From positions 1,612,001 through 1,676,000 of the forward strand of contig NZ_CP029562.1 of assembly GCF_004136315.1 (NCBI RefSeq): a stretch of DNA of 64,000 bases. The letters are read 5' to 3'. Source of the DNA: Mesorhizobium sp. Pch-S (GTDB taxonomy: Bacteria; Pseudomonadota; Alphaproteobacteria; Rhizobiales; Rhizobiaceae). Made by a program: the position numbers and the translations under genes. The notes beneath the pieces are model-generated. The model worked only from the letters and a program-made list of their open reading frames with translations, had not been told where the DNA came from and did no database searches. Of this stretch, positions 53,028-64,000 are shown piece after piece. Each line of letters opens with the position of its first letter. The first letter of the stretch is position 1.

Positions 53028-56000
53028 TCAAATCGGTGGCCGGCCACCCTCGACAATTGCCGCATCGGCCGGCAACCGACCGCTACGCCTCGACACGAGC
53101 CGACGGATCACGACATAAAAGACCGGCGTCAGGATCAGGCCGAAGACGGTGACGCCAAGCATGCCGGCAAACACGGCGACACCCATGGCCTGGCGCATTT
53201 CGGCACCCGCGCCCGTCGCGATGACCAGAGGCACGACACCCGCGACGAAGGCGAGTGACGTCATCAGGATCGGTCTCAGACGCAGGCGTGCGGCCTCCAG
53301 CACCGCGGCCAGCGGATCATGGCCTTTCTTTTCTTCTTCATGGGCAAACTCCACGATCAGGATCGCGTTCTTCGCCGCCAGTCCGACCAGCACGACAAAG
53401 GCGATCTGGGTAAAGACGTTGTTGTCGCCTGCAAACAGCCAGACGCCCGTGATCGCGGACAGCAGCGCCAGTGGTGCAATCAGAAGAACGGCGAACGGCA
53501 ATGACCAGCTGTTGTACTGCGCGGCGAGAATCAAGAACGCCAGCAGCACCGCCAGGGGAAACACGATCATCGCCGTATTGCCGGCCTGCTTCTCCTGATA
53601 GGTCAGATCGGTCCATTCGAATGCCATGCCCGGGGGCAGCGTCTCGCGCATGATCTGCTCGATCGCCGCCGTGGCCTGCCCCGATGAATAGCCCGGGGCG
53701 GGTCCTCCAGTGATATCGACGGAGGGATAACCGTTGTAGTGCATCACCCGGTCAGGCCCGGAACTGGTCGCGACCGCAGCCAGGGCCGCGAGCGGGACCA
53801 TCTCGCCGGCCGCATTGCGCACCTTCAGCTGCGCGATGTCGTCCACCTGCGTGCGGAACGGCTCGTCGGCCTGGACGATGACACGGTATGTGCGTCCGAA
53901 ACGGTTGAAGTCGTTGGCGTATAACGACCCCAGATTGACCTGAAGCGTATCGAAGACCTCGGTCAGAGGAATCCCTTGCGTCTTTGCCTTGACGCGATCG
54001 AGATCGACCTGGACCTGGGGTGCATTGACCTGGAAGCTCGCCATCATCCCGGCAAGCTGCGGTGTCGTCATGGCCTTCGCCATGACCTCGCCCTGTACCT
54101 TGGCAAGTGCCTCCAGCCCGGCACCGGAACGATCCTCGATCTGAAGCTTGAAGCCACCCGTGGTGCCGAGCCCCGGCACCGGCGGTGGCGGGAAGATGCC
54201 GACGAAACCATCGGGTATCTGGCTGAATTTCCCCATCAGGCGGCCGGCGATGGCATTGGCGGAAAGCGATGGATCCTTGCGCTGGTCGAACGGATCGAGC
54301 ATGGCGAAAACAACGGCGGCGTTGGGGAGATTGACGAAACCGTTCACCGAAAGGCCAGGGAAGGCGACGACGCTTTCGACGCCGGGTTCAGCCAGCGCGA
54401 TCTTTGACATTTCCTTGACGACCGCGTCGGTTCGATCCAACGAGGCTCCGGACGGCAATTGGGCGATCCCGACAAGGTAGTACTTGTCCTGGGCCGGCAC
54501 GAAACCGGTCGGAACGCTCTGGAAGCCCATCCATGTCGCGCCGAGCAGGCCCGCGTAGAGCAACAGCAGGATGCCGCTGACGCGAATGGCACGCCGCGCC
54601 GCGCCGACATAGGCGTTCGATGCGCGGTCGAAGAAGCGGTTGAACAAACCGAAGAAGCGCCCGAACAGGAGGTCGATGCCCCTGGTGAGCCAGTCTCGGC
54701 GCGCACCGGCATGATGCGGCGTCAAAAGCAATCCAGCCAGGGCAGGCGAAAGGGTGAGCGAGTTGATGGCCGACAGGACCGTGGAAATGGCGATGGTGAC
54801 TGCGAACTGCCGATAGAACTCGCCCTGGAGGCCGGAGAGAAACGCCGACGGGATAAACACCGCCGCAAGCACCGAGGTGATCGCGATGATCGGCGCGGTC
54901 ACCTCGTCCATCGCCTGGTGCGCCGCCTGCCGGGGTGTCCTGCCAAGGCCGATATGGCGCTCGACATTCTCGACGACGACGATGGCATCATCGACCACGA
55001 TACCGATCGACAACACCAGTCCGAACAGCGACAGGGTGTTGAGCGAGAAGCCCAGCATATGCATCACTGCCAGGGTGCCGATCAGCGATATCGGAACGGC
55101 CACCAGCGGAATGATGGAAGCGCGCCAGGTCTGCAGGAACAGCACGACGACGATCACGACCAGCAGGATCGCTTCCAGCAGGGTTTCGACGACCGCCGCC
55201 AGGGACGCCCGAACGAAGACGGTGGGATCATAGGCGATCCGGTATTCCAGCCCTTCCGGGAAGTCGCGCTTCAGTTGCTCCATCTCGGTGCGAACGGCGT
55301 TGGAAACGTCCAGTGCATTGGCGCCCGGACGCTGGATGATCTGCATGGCAACAGCCGGTTCGCCGTCGAGAAGGCTGCGCAGGGCATAGCCGTCGGAACC
55401 AAGTCCGATCCGCGCAACATCCTTGAGACGCACCGTCTGGCCGTCCGCGCCGGTCTTGATGACGATCTCGCCAAACTCTTCCTCGCTGGACAGCCTTCCC
55501 CGCGTGCTGACGGTGACCTGGTAGCTCGCCGCCAGCGACGGTTGCTGGCCCACCGACCCCGCCGCCACCTGGACGTTCTGCTCGCGAATGGCGGCGATGA
55601 CATCGCTCGCCGTCAGGCCGCGCGCCGCGACCTTCGCGGGATCCAGCCAGATACGCATGGCATATTCGCCCGCCCCCCAGATCACGACGTCGCCTACGCC
55701 CGGTAACCTGGCAATGGTGTCGCGCACCTGAAGGGTGGCAAAATTGGAGATGTAGAGGGGGTCATAACGCTTGTCGGGCGAAACGAGATGGACAACCATC
55801 AGGATATCGGGCGACGTCTTCTGCGTGACGACACCGATCCGCTGCACTTCCTGCGGCAAACGCGGCAGGGCGCGCGACACGCGGTTCTGCACCTGGATCT
55901 GCGCCATGTCGGGGTCGGTCCCGTGCGCGAAGGTGACGGTGAGCGTCATCCTGCCGTCGGTGGCAGCCTGCGAGCTCATGTACAGCATGCCCTCGACACC

Positions 56001-56216
56001 ATTGATCGATTGTTCGAGAGGAGAGGCAACGGTCTCGGCAATGACTTCGGGATTGGCGCCGGGGTAACTCGCACTCACCTGCACGGTCGGCGGCGTGACG
56101 GACGGATATTCGCTCAGCGGCAATTGAAACAGCGCAAGCGCGCCGACGATCAGCATCAGGGCCGAGAGCACGATGGCGAAGATCGGGCGGTTGATGAAAA
56201 AATGAGGCAGGTTCAT
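53028..56216 (-). CDS. RND efflux pump, inner-membrane transporter (HAE1/AcrB type)
   Basis: A 1062-residue proton-driven exporter, the usual length. The protein has helix 1 (FAIVLSALMLIVGALALFQL), two large periplasmic loops and a conserved TM4 with the proton-relay Asp pair in IGIVVDDAIVVVENVERHIG. The FxGxxR-type motif of the second half is also recognisable. The start overlaps the adaptor gene stop by three bases, so transporter and adaptor are coupled. No TolC-like channel or local repressor gene is present; it must use an outer-membrane partner from elsewhere. Confidence 0.95.
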   Translation of the reverse strand: MNLPHFFINRPIFAIVLSALMLIVGALALFQLPLSEYPSVTPPTVQVSASYPGANPEVIAETVASPLEQSINGVEGMLYMSSQAATDGRMTLTVTFAHGTDPDMAQIQVQNRVSRALPRLPQEVQRIGVVTQKTSPDILMVVHLVSPDKRYDPLYISNFATLQVRDTIARLPGVGDVVIWGAGEYAMRIWLDPAKVAARGLTASDVIAAIREQNVQVAAGSVGQQPSLAASYQVTVSTRGRLSSEEEFGEIVIKTGADGQTVRLKDVARIGLGSDGYALRSLLDGEPAVAMQIIQRPGANALDVSNAVRTEMEQLKRDFPEGLEYRIAYDPTVFVRASLAAVVETLLEAILLVVIVVVLFLQTWRASIIPLVAVPISLIGTLAVMHMLGFSLNTLSLFGLVLSIGIVVDDAIVVVENVERHIGLGRTPRQAAHQAMDEVTAPIIAITSVLAAVFIPSAFLSGLQGEFYRQFAVTIAISTVLSAINSLTLSPALAGLLLTPHHAGARRDWLTRGIDLLFGRFFGLFNRFFDRASNAYVGAARRAIRVSGILLLLYAGLLGATWMGFQSVPTGFVPAQDKYYLVGIAQLPSGASLDRTDAVVKEMSKIALAEPGVESVVAFPGLSVNGFVNLPNAAVVFAMLDPFDQRKDPSLSANAIAGRLMGKFSQIPDGFVGIFPPPPVPGLGTTGGFKLQIEDRSGAGLEALAKVQGEVMAKAMTTPQLAGMMASFQVNAPQVQVDLDRVKAKTQGIPLTEVFDTLQVNLGSLYANDFNRFGRTYRVIVQADEPFRTQVDDIAQLKVRNAAGEMVPLAALAAVATSSGPDRVMHYNGYPSVDITGGPAPGYSSGQATAAIEQIMRETLPPGMAFEWTDLTYQEKQAGNTAMIVFPLAVLLAFLILAAQYNSWSLPFAVLLIAPLALLSAITGVWLFAGDNNVFTQIAFVVLVGLAAKNAILIVEFAHEEEKKGHDPLAAVLEAARLRLRPILMTSLAFVAGVVPLVIATGAGAEMRQAMGVAVFAGMLGVTVFGLILTPVFYVVIRRLVSRRSGRLPADAAIVEGGRPPI

Positions 56217-57445
56217 CGGCGTGCCTCCCGGGCATCGCCGTCGTCAAGGCTGGATGCCGACTGCTGCGCCGGTACCATCGCCACCCGGTTCGGCGTCACC
56301 TGCATGCCAGGCCTGACAAGCCCCTTGATGATGATGGTTTCACCAGGCTTCAGGCCGCTGTCGACGATGCGCAAACCCTCGCTCATGGCGCCTAGGCCGA
56401 CAGGCCGGTACTCGGCCTTGTCGCCGGCGCCGAGCACCAGCACATAGCGGCGCCCCTGATCGGTCCCGATGGCCTGGTCATCGACAAGCACGGTTTCCCG
56501 CGGGGCGTCTGTTGCGAGTTTCACGCGGGCAAACAACCCGGGCATCAACAGTCCGCCCGGGTTGGCGAGCACCGCCCGTGCGCGAATCGTGCCGGTGCCT
56601 CGATCGACGCGGTTGCCCAGAAAATCGAGCGTCCCGGTGTGCGGGTAGCCGGTATCGGTGGCGAGGCCGACCTCGACCGGAAACGAGGAGGATTTTTGAC
56701 CGGCCGCCCCCTGGTGGGCCCGGCTGAGGAAACTCAGATAGGTTGCCTCGTCTATGTCGAAATAGACATGCATCGGATCGACGGAAACGATCGTGGTCAG
56801 CAGCGTGGCGGCCGAACCCGATGCCCCTGTGACGAGGTTGCCCTCCGTCACCAGCACCCTGTCGGCACGCCCGGAGATCGGTGCGGTCACGCGGGAATAG
56901 GACAGCTCGAGTTCCGCCGCCGCGACCGCGGCCCTCGCTTCCTCCACCTGAGCCTGCCGTTCCCGCTTTCTGGACAGCGCATCGTCATGGGTCTTGCCGG
57001 AAATCGTTCCCGTCGGCGCAAGCCGTTGCGAACGGCCGAAATCCGTTTCCGCCTGGGCGAGCAGAACCTCGGCGCGCTGCTGTTGTGCCCTGGCATTCTG
57101 CAGCGCGACTTCAAACGGCCGGGGATCGATCTGGAACAGAAGCTGGCCGCGCTCGACGAATCCGCCTTCCGGGACATGGGCGGATTCGATCATGCCGCCG
57201 ACGCGCGGCCTGAGTTCGATCGTGCTCGGAGCCGCCACCATGCCGGTGAATTCAGCCCACGGCGCCATCACGCGCGTGACCACTTCGGCGACCGGAACCT
57301 GCGGTCCGGGAGTGGAAGCGACCTCGCCTGTTTCGGCGGCTTTCGCCAGGCTGATATCCACGACCGGTGAATAGACATAGGCGAACAAGGCACCGCCGCT
57401 CAGCACGGCTGCCGTAAACAGGAGTATTTTCGACCTGACGGTCAT
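56213..57445 (-). CDS. RND efflux periplasmic adaptor (HlyD/AcrA type)
   Basis: A 410-residue membrane-fusion protein that links the RND pump to an outer-membrane channel. One N-terminal helix or signal anchor (ILLFTAAVLSGGALFAYVYS), then the lipoyl half-motifs (IELRPRVGGMIESAHVPEGG, with TAPISGRADRVLVTEG as the return), a coiled-coil hairpin (ALQNARAQQQRAEVLLAQAE) and the beta-barrel/membrane-proximal domains. ATG 57445 is chosen, with GAGGGCG upstream; longer frames are shadow. No lipobox Cys is seen, so it is probably not a lipoprotein. Confidence 0.93.
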   Translation of the reverse strand: MTVRSKILLFTAAVLSGGALFAYVYSPVVDISLAKAAETGEVASTPGPQVPVAEVVTRVMAPWAEFTGMVAAPSTIELRPRVGGMIESAHVPEGGFVERGQLLFQIDPRPFEVALQNARAQQQRAEVLLAQAETDFGRSQRLAPTGTISGKTHDDALSRKRERQAQVEEARAAVAAAELELSYSRVTAPISGRADRVLVTEGNLVTGASGSAATLLTTIVSVDPMHVYFDIDEATYLSFLSRAHQGAAGQKSSSFPVEVGLATDTGYPHTGTLDFLGNRVDRGTGTIRARAVLANPGGLLMPGLFARVKLATDAPRETVLVDDQAIGTDQGRRYVLVLGAGDKAEYRPVGLGAMSEGLRIVDSGLKPGETIIIKGLVRPGMQVTPNRVAMVPAQQSASSLDDGDAREARR

Positions 57446-57758
57446 GTGAAGCGCCCTCGTCGTCGCAATACGCGACGCCAGAAACGACGCCGCTCGATGA
57501 TTTTCAGCGACGCTACGGGTTCCCATGATGGGAAGGTCAACAGCGGTTCGAAACATTCGGGATAACCCGGCAACCGGGCGGTGCGGATAGCCGCGGCTTG
57601 CTGCGGATCCTGCAGCGTCCCATCCACGGCGCCTGCAGCGCGGCCTGATCGATGGTCCAGGCCAGTTGGAGCAGGACACAGCTATTGTCCTCGCCGGCAT
57701 ATGGCGATATTGCGCCGCAACATGACAGTGCGCGGCTGCGTCGCGCGGGAGCAGCCTG
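57446..57758. other. Divergent region between RND adaptor and MFS gene
   Basis: No gene and no regulator. It holds one small inverted repeat (57673-57691) and a CCCGG-CAA-CCGGG hairpin near 57570. No strong promoter hexamers could be picked for either side. Confidence 0.5.
57673..57691 (+). promoter_or_regulatory. Inverted repeat upstream of the MFS gene
   Basis: AGGACA (57673-57678) - CAGCTAT - TGTCCT (57686-57691), 68 bases before the MFS start. Possible operator; short arms keep confidence low. Confidence 0.3.
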
Positions 57759-58954
57759 ATGTCCCAGACAGACCTAGCAATCGTCGAACGCGAGCCGGCC
57801 GTGCGGCCCTGGCTGGTGATGCTGGCGCTGGCGATCGGCGGCTTCGCCATCGGCTCGACCGAATTCGCGGCGATGAGCCTGCTGCCCTATATCGCGTCGG
57901 GGCTCGGCATCGACGAACCGAAAGCGGCGCATGCGATCAGCGCCTATGCGCTCGGCGTCGTGGTCGGCGCGCCGATCATCGCCGTGCTGTCCGCACGGGT
58001 GCCGCGCCGCACGCTGCTGATGGCACTGATGGCGGCCTATGGCATCACCAACTGCCTCACCGCTTTGGTTCCCAACTATGAATGGCTGCTGGTGCTGCGC
58101 TTCCTGAGCGGCATGCCGCATGGCGCCTATTTCGGCGTGGCCGCGCTGGTCGCGGCATCGCTGGTCGGCCCGAAGGAACGCACGACCGCCATCGCGCGTG
58201 TCATGCTCGGCCTGACTGTCGCAACGATCATCGGCGTGCCTGCGGCGACCTATCTCGGCCAGGCTTTCGGCTGGCAGGCGGGCTTCGCCTTGACCGGCCT
58301 GCTGGCGCTGGCCACCTTCATCATGGTGGCCCTGTTCGCGCCGCGCGACCGGCCGGACGAAGACGCCAGCCCGCTACGGGAACTCGGCGCCTTCCGCAAC
58401 CGTCAGGTGCTGCTGACGCTGGCGACCGCGATCGTCGGCTTCGGCGGGCTTTTCGCAGTCTATTCCTATACCGCCTCGACATTGCTCGAAGTGACGAGAG
58501 CCGATCCGCGCGTGGTGCCGCTGGTGATCGGCCTGTTCGGCGTCGGCATGACACTGGGCAACCTCATCTCGGCCTGGGCCGCCGACAAGGCGCTGAAGCC
58601 GACGGCAACAGTGCTGATCATCGCCAGTGCTGCAGCACTGTTTGCTTTCCCCTCTTCGGTCGGTTCGCTGTGGTCGATCTCGCTCGTGGTTTTCCTGATC
58701 GGCTGCACCCCGGCCTTGCCATCGTGCTGCAGACCTATTTGATGGACGTGGCGCGCGACGCCCAGACGCTGGCCGCCGCCGCCAACCACAGCGCCTTCAA
58801 TGTCGCCAACGCGCTCGGGCCCTGGCTCGCGGGCATGGCGATCACCGCCGGCTACGGCTTCCCCTCGGCGGGTTACGTCGGCTGCGCCCTGTCGCTCGGC
58901 GGACTGGTGCTGTGGCTGATCACGCTGTGGGACGCCAAGCGCCGGAAGGTTTAG
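57759..58954 (+). pseudogene. MFS transporter (AraJ-like), interrupted by a single-base frameshift
   Basis: The first frame (57759-58742) encodes 327 residues: twelve-helix MFS start (VMLALAIGGFAIGSTEFAAM), motif A variant (GAPIIAVLSARVPRRTLLMA) and helices up to SLVVFLIGCT, then out-of-frame PALPSCCRPI and a stop. The -1 frame from about 58715 continues naturally as LAIVLQTYLMDVARDAQTLA.., through the final helices to KRRKV. With one base restored near 58709-58716 (CACCCCGGCC) the protein has about 398 residues, the normal size of the arabinose/chloramphenicol-efflux group. Loss of the last two or three helices would abolish transport unless the base is an assembly error. Confidence 0.85.
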
Positions 58955-58968
58955 GGGAGCGATCTCCC

Positions 58969-59171
58969 CTTCTCCCCTTGCGGGAGAAGGTGGCCGAGCC
59001 CTGGCGGCGCAGCCGCCGAAGGCGAGGTCGGATGAGGGGTGCTGGACGGAGCGCAGCCTTCCGACGTCGAGCGACGCGAGGCGTTTGATTTCGCTCAATC
59101 TCGTTTCTTCCAACACCCCTCATCCGTCTCGGCGCTACGCGCCGATCCACCTTCTCCCACAAGGGGAGAAG
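58969..59171. repeat. Large imperfect inverted repeat (rhizobial intergenic repeat pair)
   Basis: CTTCTCCCCTTGCGGGAGAAGGTGG (58969-58993) pairs with its near-perfect inverse at 59147-59171. Inside, GGATGAGGGGTG (59030-59041) pairs with CACCCCTCATCC (59113-59124). Each arm also contains its own CTTCTCCC..GGGAGAAG stem. It fills the gap between the convergent MFS and hydroxy-acid oxidase genes and could act as a bidirectional terminator. Confidence 0.85.
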
Positions 59172-59185
59172 GGAACGTCGCGCTT

Positions 59186-60331
59186 CTACCGGAAACGCAA
59201 ATTCTTCCGGCTGAGCTGGTCTATCGAAGTACAGCCCATCAGTTTCATGGCGCGTTCGATCTCGATGCGCATCTGCTCCAGCGCGCGCTCGACGCCGGCC
59301 TGGCCGGCGGCGGCAAGCGGGAAAAGATAATAGCGGCCGAGCCCGACCGCCTTGGCGCCCAGCGACAGCGCCTTCAGCACATGGGTGCCGCGCTGCACGC
59401 CGCCATCCATCATGACATCGATGCGATCGCCGACGGCATCGACGATCTCGGCGAGCTGGTCGAAGGCGCTGCGCGACCCGTCGAGCTGGCGGCCGCCATG
59501 GTTGGAGAGCACGATGCCGCTGCAACCGATCTCGACGGCGCGGCGGGCATCCTCCACCGACATGATGCCTTTCAGGCAGAACGGTCCGCCCCAGTGCCGC
59601 ACCATTTCGGCAACGTCGTCCCAGGTCATCGACGGGTCGAGCATCTCGGTGAAATAGCGGCTGATCGACATCACACCGCCGCCCATGTCGACATGGCTGT
59701 CGAGCTGCGGCAGCCTGAAGCTTTCATGGGTAAGATAGTTGATCGCCCAGGCCGGCTTCACCGCGAACTGGGTGATGCCGGCGAGGTTGAGCCTGAACGG
59801 GATGGCGAAGCCGGTGCGTTTGTCGCGCTCGCGGTTGCCACCGGTAATGCTGTCGACCGTCAGCATCATCACCTCGACGCCGGCCTGCTTGGCGCGCGCC
59901 ATCATCTCGCGGTTCAGGCCGCGGTCCTTGTGGAAGTAGAACTGGTAGACCTGCGGCGCACCGCTGATCCGGCGTGCTTCTTCCAGGCTGACGGTGCCGA
60001 GCGAAGAGACGCCGAACATGGTGCCGTATTTGCCGGCGGCAGCCGCGACCGCGCGTTCGCCCTGATGGTGGAACAGGCGCTGCAGCGCCGTCGGCGAGCA
60101 ATAGACCGGCAGCGCCAGCTTCTGGCCCATGACGGTGACAGACAGGTCGATGTCGGTGACGCCGCGCAGGACATTGGGCACCAGATCGCAGGCTTCGAAG
60201 GCAGCGGTGTTGCGCCGATAGGTGACCTCGTCGTCGGCAGCGCCGTCGATGTAGTTGAAGATCGGCCCCGGCAGGCGCCGCCTGGCCAGCTCCCGGAAAT
60301 CATGGAAGTTGTGGCACTGGCTGAGACGCAT
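59186..60331 (-). CDS. FMN-dependent alpha-hydroxy acid oxidase/dehydrogenase (LldD-like)
   Basis: A 381-residue TIM-barrel flavoenzyme: YIDGAADDEVTYRRNTAAFE near the start, LPVYCSPTALQRLFHHQGE, VMMLTVDSITGGNRERDKRT, the Lys in FCLKGIMSVEDARRA, catalytic His in LSNHGGRQLDGS, and MMDGGVQRGTHVLKALSLGA. The likely reaction is L-lactate to pyruvate. The ATG at 60331 follows AGGGAACCAACC. It is downstream of L-fuconate-pathway genes that should release L-lactate, about 130 bases after the SDR stop, so it may finish that route. Mandelate or glycolate oxidase are alternatives. Confidence 0.9.
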   Translation of the reverse strand: MRLSQCHNFHDFRELARRRLPGPIFNYIDGAADDEVTYRRNTAAFEACDLVPNVLRGVTDIDLSVTVMGQKLALPVYCSPTALQRLFHHQGERAVAAAAGKYGTMFGVSSLGTVSLEEARRISGAPQVYQFYFHKDRGLNREMMARAKQAGVEVMMLTVDSITGGNRERDKRTGFAIPFRLNLAGITQFAVKPAWAINYLTHESFRLPQLDSHVDMGGGVMSISRYFTEMLDPSMTWDDVAEMVRHWGGPFCLKGIMSVEDARRAVEIGCSGIVLSNHGGRQLDGSRSAFDQLAEIVDAVGDRIDVMMDGGVQRGTHVLKALSLGAKAVGLGRYYLFPLAAAGQAGVERALEQMRIEIERAMKLMGCTSIDQLSRKNLRFR

Positions 60332-60459
60332 GGTTGGTTCCCTGGATGCACCGCGAATGTGCAGGTCGTTTCGCCGATCTGTTCCCGAGTATCCCGGCAA
60401 CATCAGGCACTCGCGCCTGCCAATCCACCTTTTACACAAACAATGACAGCAGGCGATAT

Positions 60460-62515
<2,056 letters not shown>

Positions 62516-62533
62516 GACCCGTTCCTTTTGCCG

Positions 62534-63391
62534 CTATGCCGCGTCGATGACGCGCTGGCGCTGTTCACCCAGGCCTTCGATGCCGAGGCGCATCTCCTGC
62601 CCGGCCTTGAGGAAGACCGGCGGCTTCTGGCCGAGGCCGACGCCCGGCGGCGTGCCGGTGGAAATGATATCGCCCGACTGCAGGCTCATGAAGCGGCTGA
62701 GATAGCTGACGATGTGGCGCACGGAAAAGATCATGGTCTTCGTCGAGCCGTCCTGGCGCATGACGCCATCGACCGAGAGCCACAGCTTCAGATTCTGCGG
62801 ATCGGGCACCTCGTCGGCGGTGACGAGCCAGGGACCGGTCGGGCCGAACGTATCGCAGCCCTTGCCCTTGTCCCAGGTGCCGCCACGCTCGATCTGGAAC
62901 TCGCGCTCGGAGACGTCGTTGATGACGCAATAGCCGGCGACATGGTCGAGCGCGTCCGCCTCGTCGATGTAGCGGCCGGGCTTGCCGATCACCACGCCAA
63001 GCTCGACTTCCCAGTCGGTCTTGACCGAGTTGCGCGGGATCTCGACATCATCGTCGGGGCCGACGACGGCGCTGGTCCATTTGTTGAAGATGATCGGCTC
63101 CGGCGGGATCGGCGCGCCTGTTTCGGCGGCGTGATCGGCGTAGTTCAGGCCGATGCAGATGAACTTGCCGATCCCGCCGACGCAGGCGCCGAGGCGGATA
63201 TCGGTCTGGGGCGTTCCATCGACCTTCGGCAAGGTCTCGGGATCGATGGCACGCAGGCGATCGAGGCCGGCCGGCGTCAGCACGTCGCCGGCGATGTCCG
63301 GCACGATGCCGGACAGCGACCGGACATGGCCTTGCCTATCGAGCAGGCCCGGAAGTTCGCGGCCCTTGAGGCCATAACGCACCAGTTTCAT
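62534..63391 (-). CDS. FAH-family hydrolase (likely 2,4-diketo-3-deoxy-L-fuconate hydrolase)
   Basis: A 285-residue fumarylacetoacetate-hydrolase-fold enzyme. The metal site is visible as WEVELGVVIGKPG with the earlier CIGLNYADHAAE; the C-terminal half shows GDIISTGTPPGVGLGQ, the usual motif of the fold. In the L-fucose pathway this class cleaves the 2,4-diketo acid to pyruvate and L-lactate, and its place next to L-fuconate dehydratase makes that the best call. Close relatives are annotated as ureidoglycolate lyase; context argues against it here. GGTGATCCT-type spacing to the ATG is ordinary. Confidence 0.88.
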   Translation of the reverse strand: MKLVRYGLKGRELPGLLDRQGHVRSLSGIVPDIAGDVLTPAGLDRLRAIDPETLPKVDGTPQTDIRLGACVGGIGKFICIGLNYADHAAETGAPIPPEPIIFNKWTSAVVGPDDDVEIPRNSVKTDWEVELGVVIGKPGRYIDEADALDHVAGYCVINDVSEREFQIERGGTWDKGKGCDTFGPTGPWLVTADEVPDPQNLKLWLSVDGVMRQDGSTKTMIFSVRHIVSYLSRFMSLQSGDIISTGTPPGVGLGQKPPVFLKAGQEMRLGIEGLGEQRQRVIDAA

Positions 63392-63468
63392 AGGATCACC
63401 ATTGTGGGAATGCGTGAGAAAACGCGCGGGCGACGACGTGCCGCCCGCACAAGTCAGGTCAAAGGGTC

Positions 63469-64000
63469 TCAGTCGTAGAGAACGGCTGCGATCTCAGGCT
63501 TGTCGATGTTGGTCTTGTCGTACCAGTAGAAGCCGGTATCGATCTTCTTGTCGACGGCTTCGCCCTTGCTGGCCTTCACCGCGGCTTCAACGGTCTTGTA
63601 GCCGATGCCGACCGGGTTCTGGGTGATGGCGCCGGCCATCAGGCCGTCCTTGATTGCCTGCTTCTGCAGCGCGCCGGAATCGAAGCCGATGATGGTGACC
63701 TTGCTGCCGAGTTCCTTGGCGCCGTTGACCACGCCGATGGCGGAGCCTTCATTGGTGCCGAAGATGCCCTTCAGGTCCGGGTTGCCCTGCAGGATCGACT
63801 TGGTGATTTCCGTCGACTGCAACTGATCGCCGCCGCCATACTGCACCGAGACGATCTCGATCTTGGGATAGGCTTCCTTGATGCGGTTGACGAAGCCGTC
63901 GCGGCGATCGATGCCGGTGCGGCTGGTCTGGTCATGGGCGACGACGGCGATCTTGCCTTCCGAACCAATCAGCTCGGCCATCTTGTCGGCGGCAAGGGCG
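63469..64000 (-). CDS. Periplasmic sugar-binding protein, C-terminal part (cut by window edge)
   Basis: The last ~177 residues of a ribose-type binding protein; the gene runs off the right edge. Visible: GKIAVVAHDQTSRTGIDRRD, GFVNRIKEAYPKIEIVSVQY, then NPDLKGIFGTNEGSAIGVVN and VTIIGFDSGALQKQAIKDGL, the type-1 binding-protein fold. It is upstream of the hydrolase gene in the same direction (77-base gap), so the importer is probably for L-fucose or a related deoxysugar. A Met at 63981 is internal, not a start. Confidence 0.9.
   Translation of the reverse strand, partial: ALAADKMAELIGSEGKIAVVAHDQTSRTGIDRRDGFVNRIKEAYPKIEIVSVQYGGGDQLQSTEITKSILQGNPDLKGIFGTNEGSAIGVVNGAKELGSKVTIIGFDSGALQKQAIKDGLMAGAITQNPVGIGYKTVEAAVKASKGEAVDKKIDTGFYWYDKTNIDKPEIAAVLYD

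Noticed and set aside
54459..55706. Long plus-strand frame opposite the RND pump
   Set aside because: Low-complexity Asp/Arg/Gln/His protein typical of antisense frames; the pump on the other strand has full family motifs.

Overview
The window looks like chromosomal DNA of a Rhizobiales alphaproteobacterium, most probably Mesorhizobium or a close relative. The base composition is high GC. The gene families are typical of rhizobia: several CUT1/CUT2 sugar ABC operons, DUF982 small proteins, an lpiA-acvB pair and a membrane PQQ glucose dehydrogenase. Intergenic mosaic repeats of the rhizobial kind (GAGCATGATC..GATCATGCTC and AGAGCGTTTCCG..CGGAAACGCTCT) lie between genes. I see no tRNA, rRNA, CRISPR array, insertion sequence, integrase or phage gene. 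The species assignment is inference from gene content.

Layout. 1-3.2 kb: the N-terminal part of quinoprotein glucose dehydrogenase (cut by the left edge), a small basic protein, a tandem palindromic repeat and a cold-shock gene with long leader and terminator. 3.2-9 kb: a leftward sugar operon, FGGY kinase > binding protein > ATPase > permease > GntR regulator, with inverted repeats in front of the kinase. 9.3-12.6 kb: an AraC regulator divergent from trpB-trpA, which here lack the usual trpF/accD/folC neighbours. 12.6-22 kb: mostly small or stress-type genes (tandem DUF982 protein, small MscS channel, DoxX protein, LuxR-type response regulator, a 25-residue membrane peptide and a multi-pass membrane protein, FAD oxidoreductase, CSS-EAL phosphodiesterase, several proteins under 130 residues, VOC protein).

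22.2-31.8 kb is the most distinctive part. A Pls/PosA-type non-ribosomal peptide synthetase, with a GNAT acetyltransferase and its own phosphopantetheinyl transferase, forms a leftward operon. It is divergent from lpiA (lysyl-phosphatidylglycerol synthase/flippase) and acvB (periplasmic hydrolase). The synthetase reading frame is broken by one missing base inside the adenylation domain. 31.8-40.1 kb: a leftward operon of a fused ATPase-permease, a permease, an LsrB/RhaS-like binding protein, a GATase1-like protein, a class I aldolase and a P-loop kinase, with a divergent ROK regulator. 40.1-44.4 kb: single genes (MmyB-type XRE regulator, SnoaL-like protein, nitrilase-superfamily hydrolase, two GNATs, a TmrB-like P-loop protein).

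44.5-52.1 kb: a LysR regulator with a perfect T-N11-A palindrome just upstream, divergent from a CUT1 sugar ABC operon with two Gfo/Idh/MocA dehydrogenases. 52.1-59 kb: a secreted small protein, another DUF982 protein, an RND pump with adaptor but no outer-membrane channel, and an MFS transporter also broken by a single-base frameshift. 59.2-64 kb: a leftward operon (sugar-binding protein, FAH-type hydrolase, L-fuconate dehydratase, SDR dehydrogenase, L-lactate-type oxidase). It fits the non-phosphorylating L-fucose route ending in pyruvate plus L-lactate, and runs off the right edge.

Both frame breaks fit one lost base in a G/C-rich stretch, so assembly error and real inactivation cannot be told apart from this sequence.
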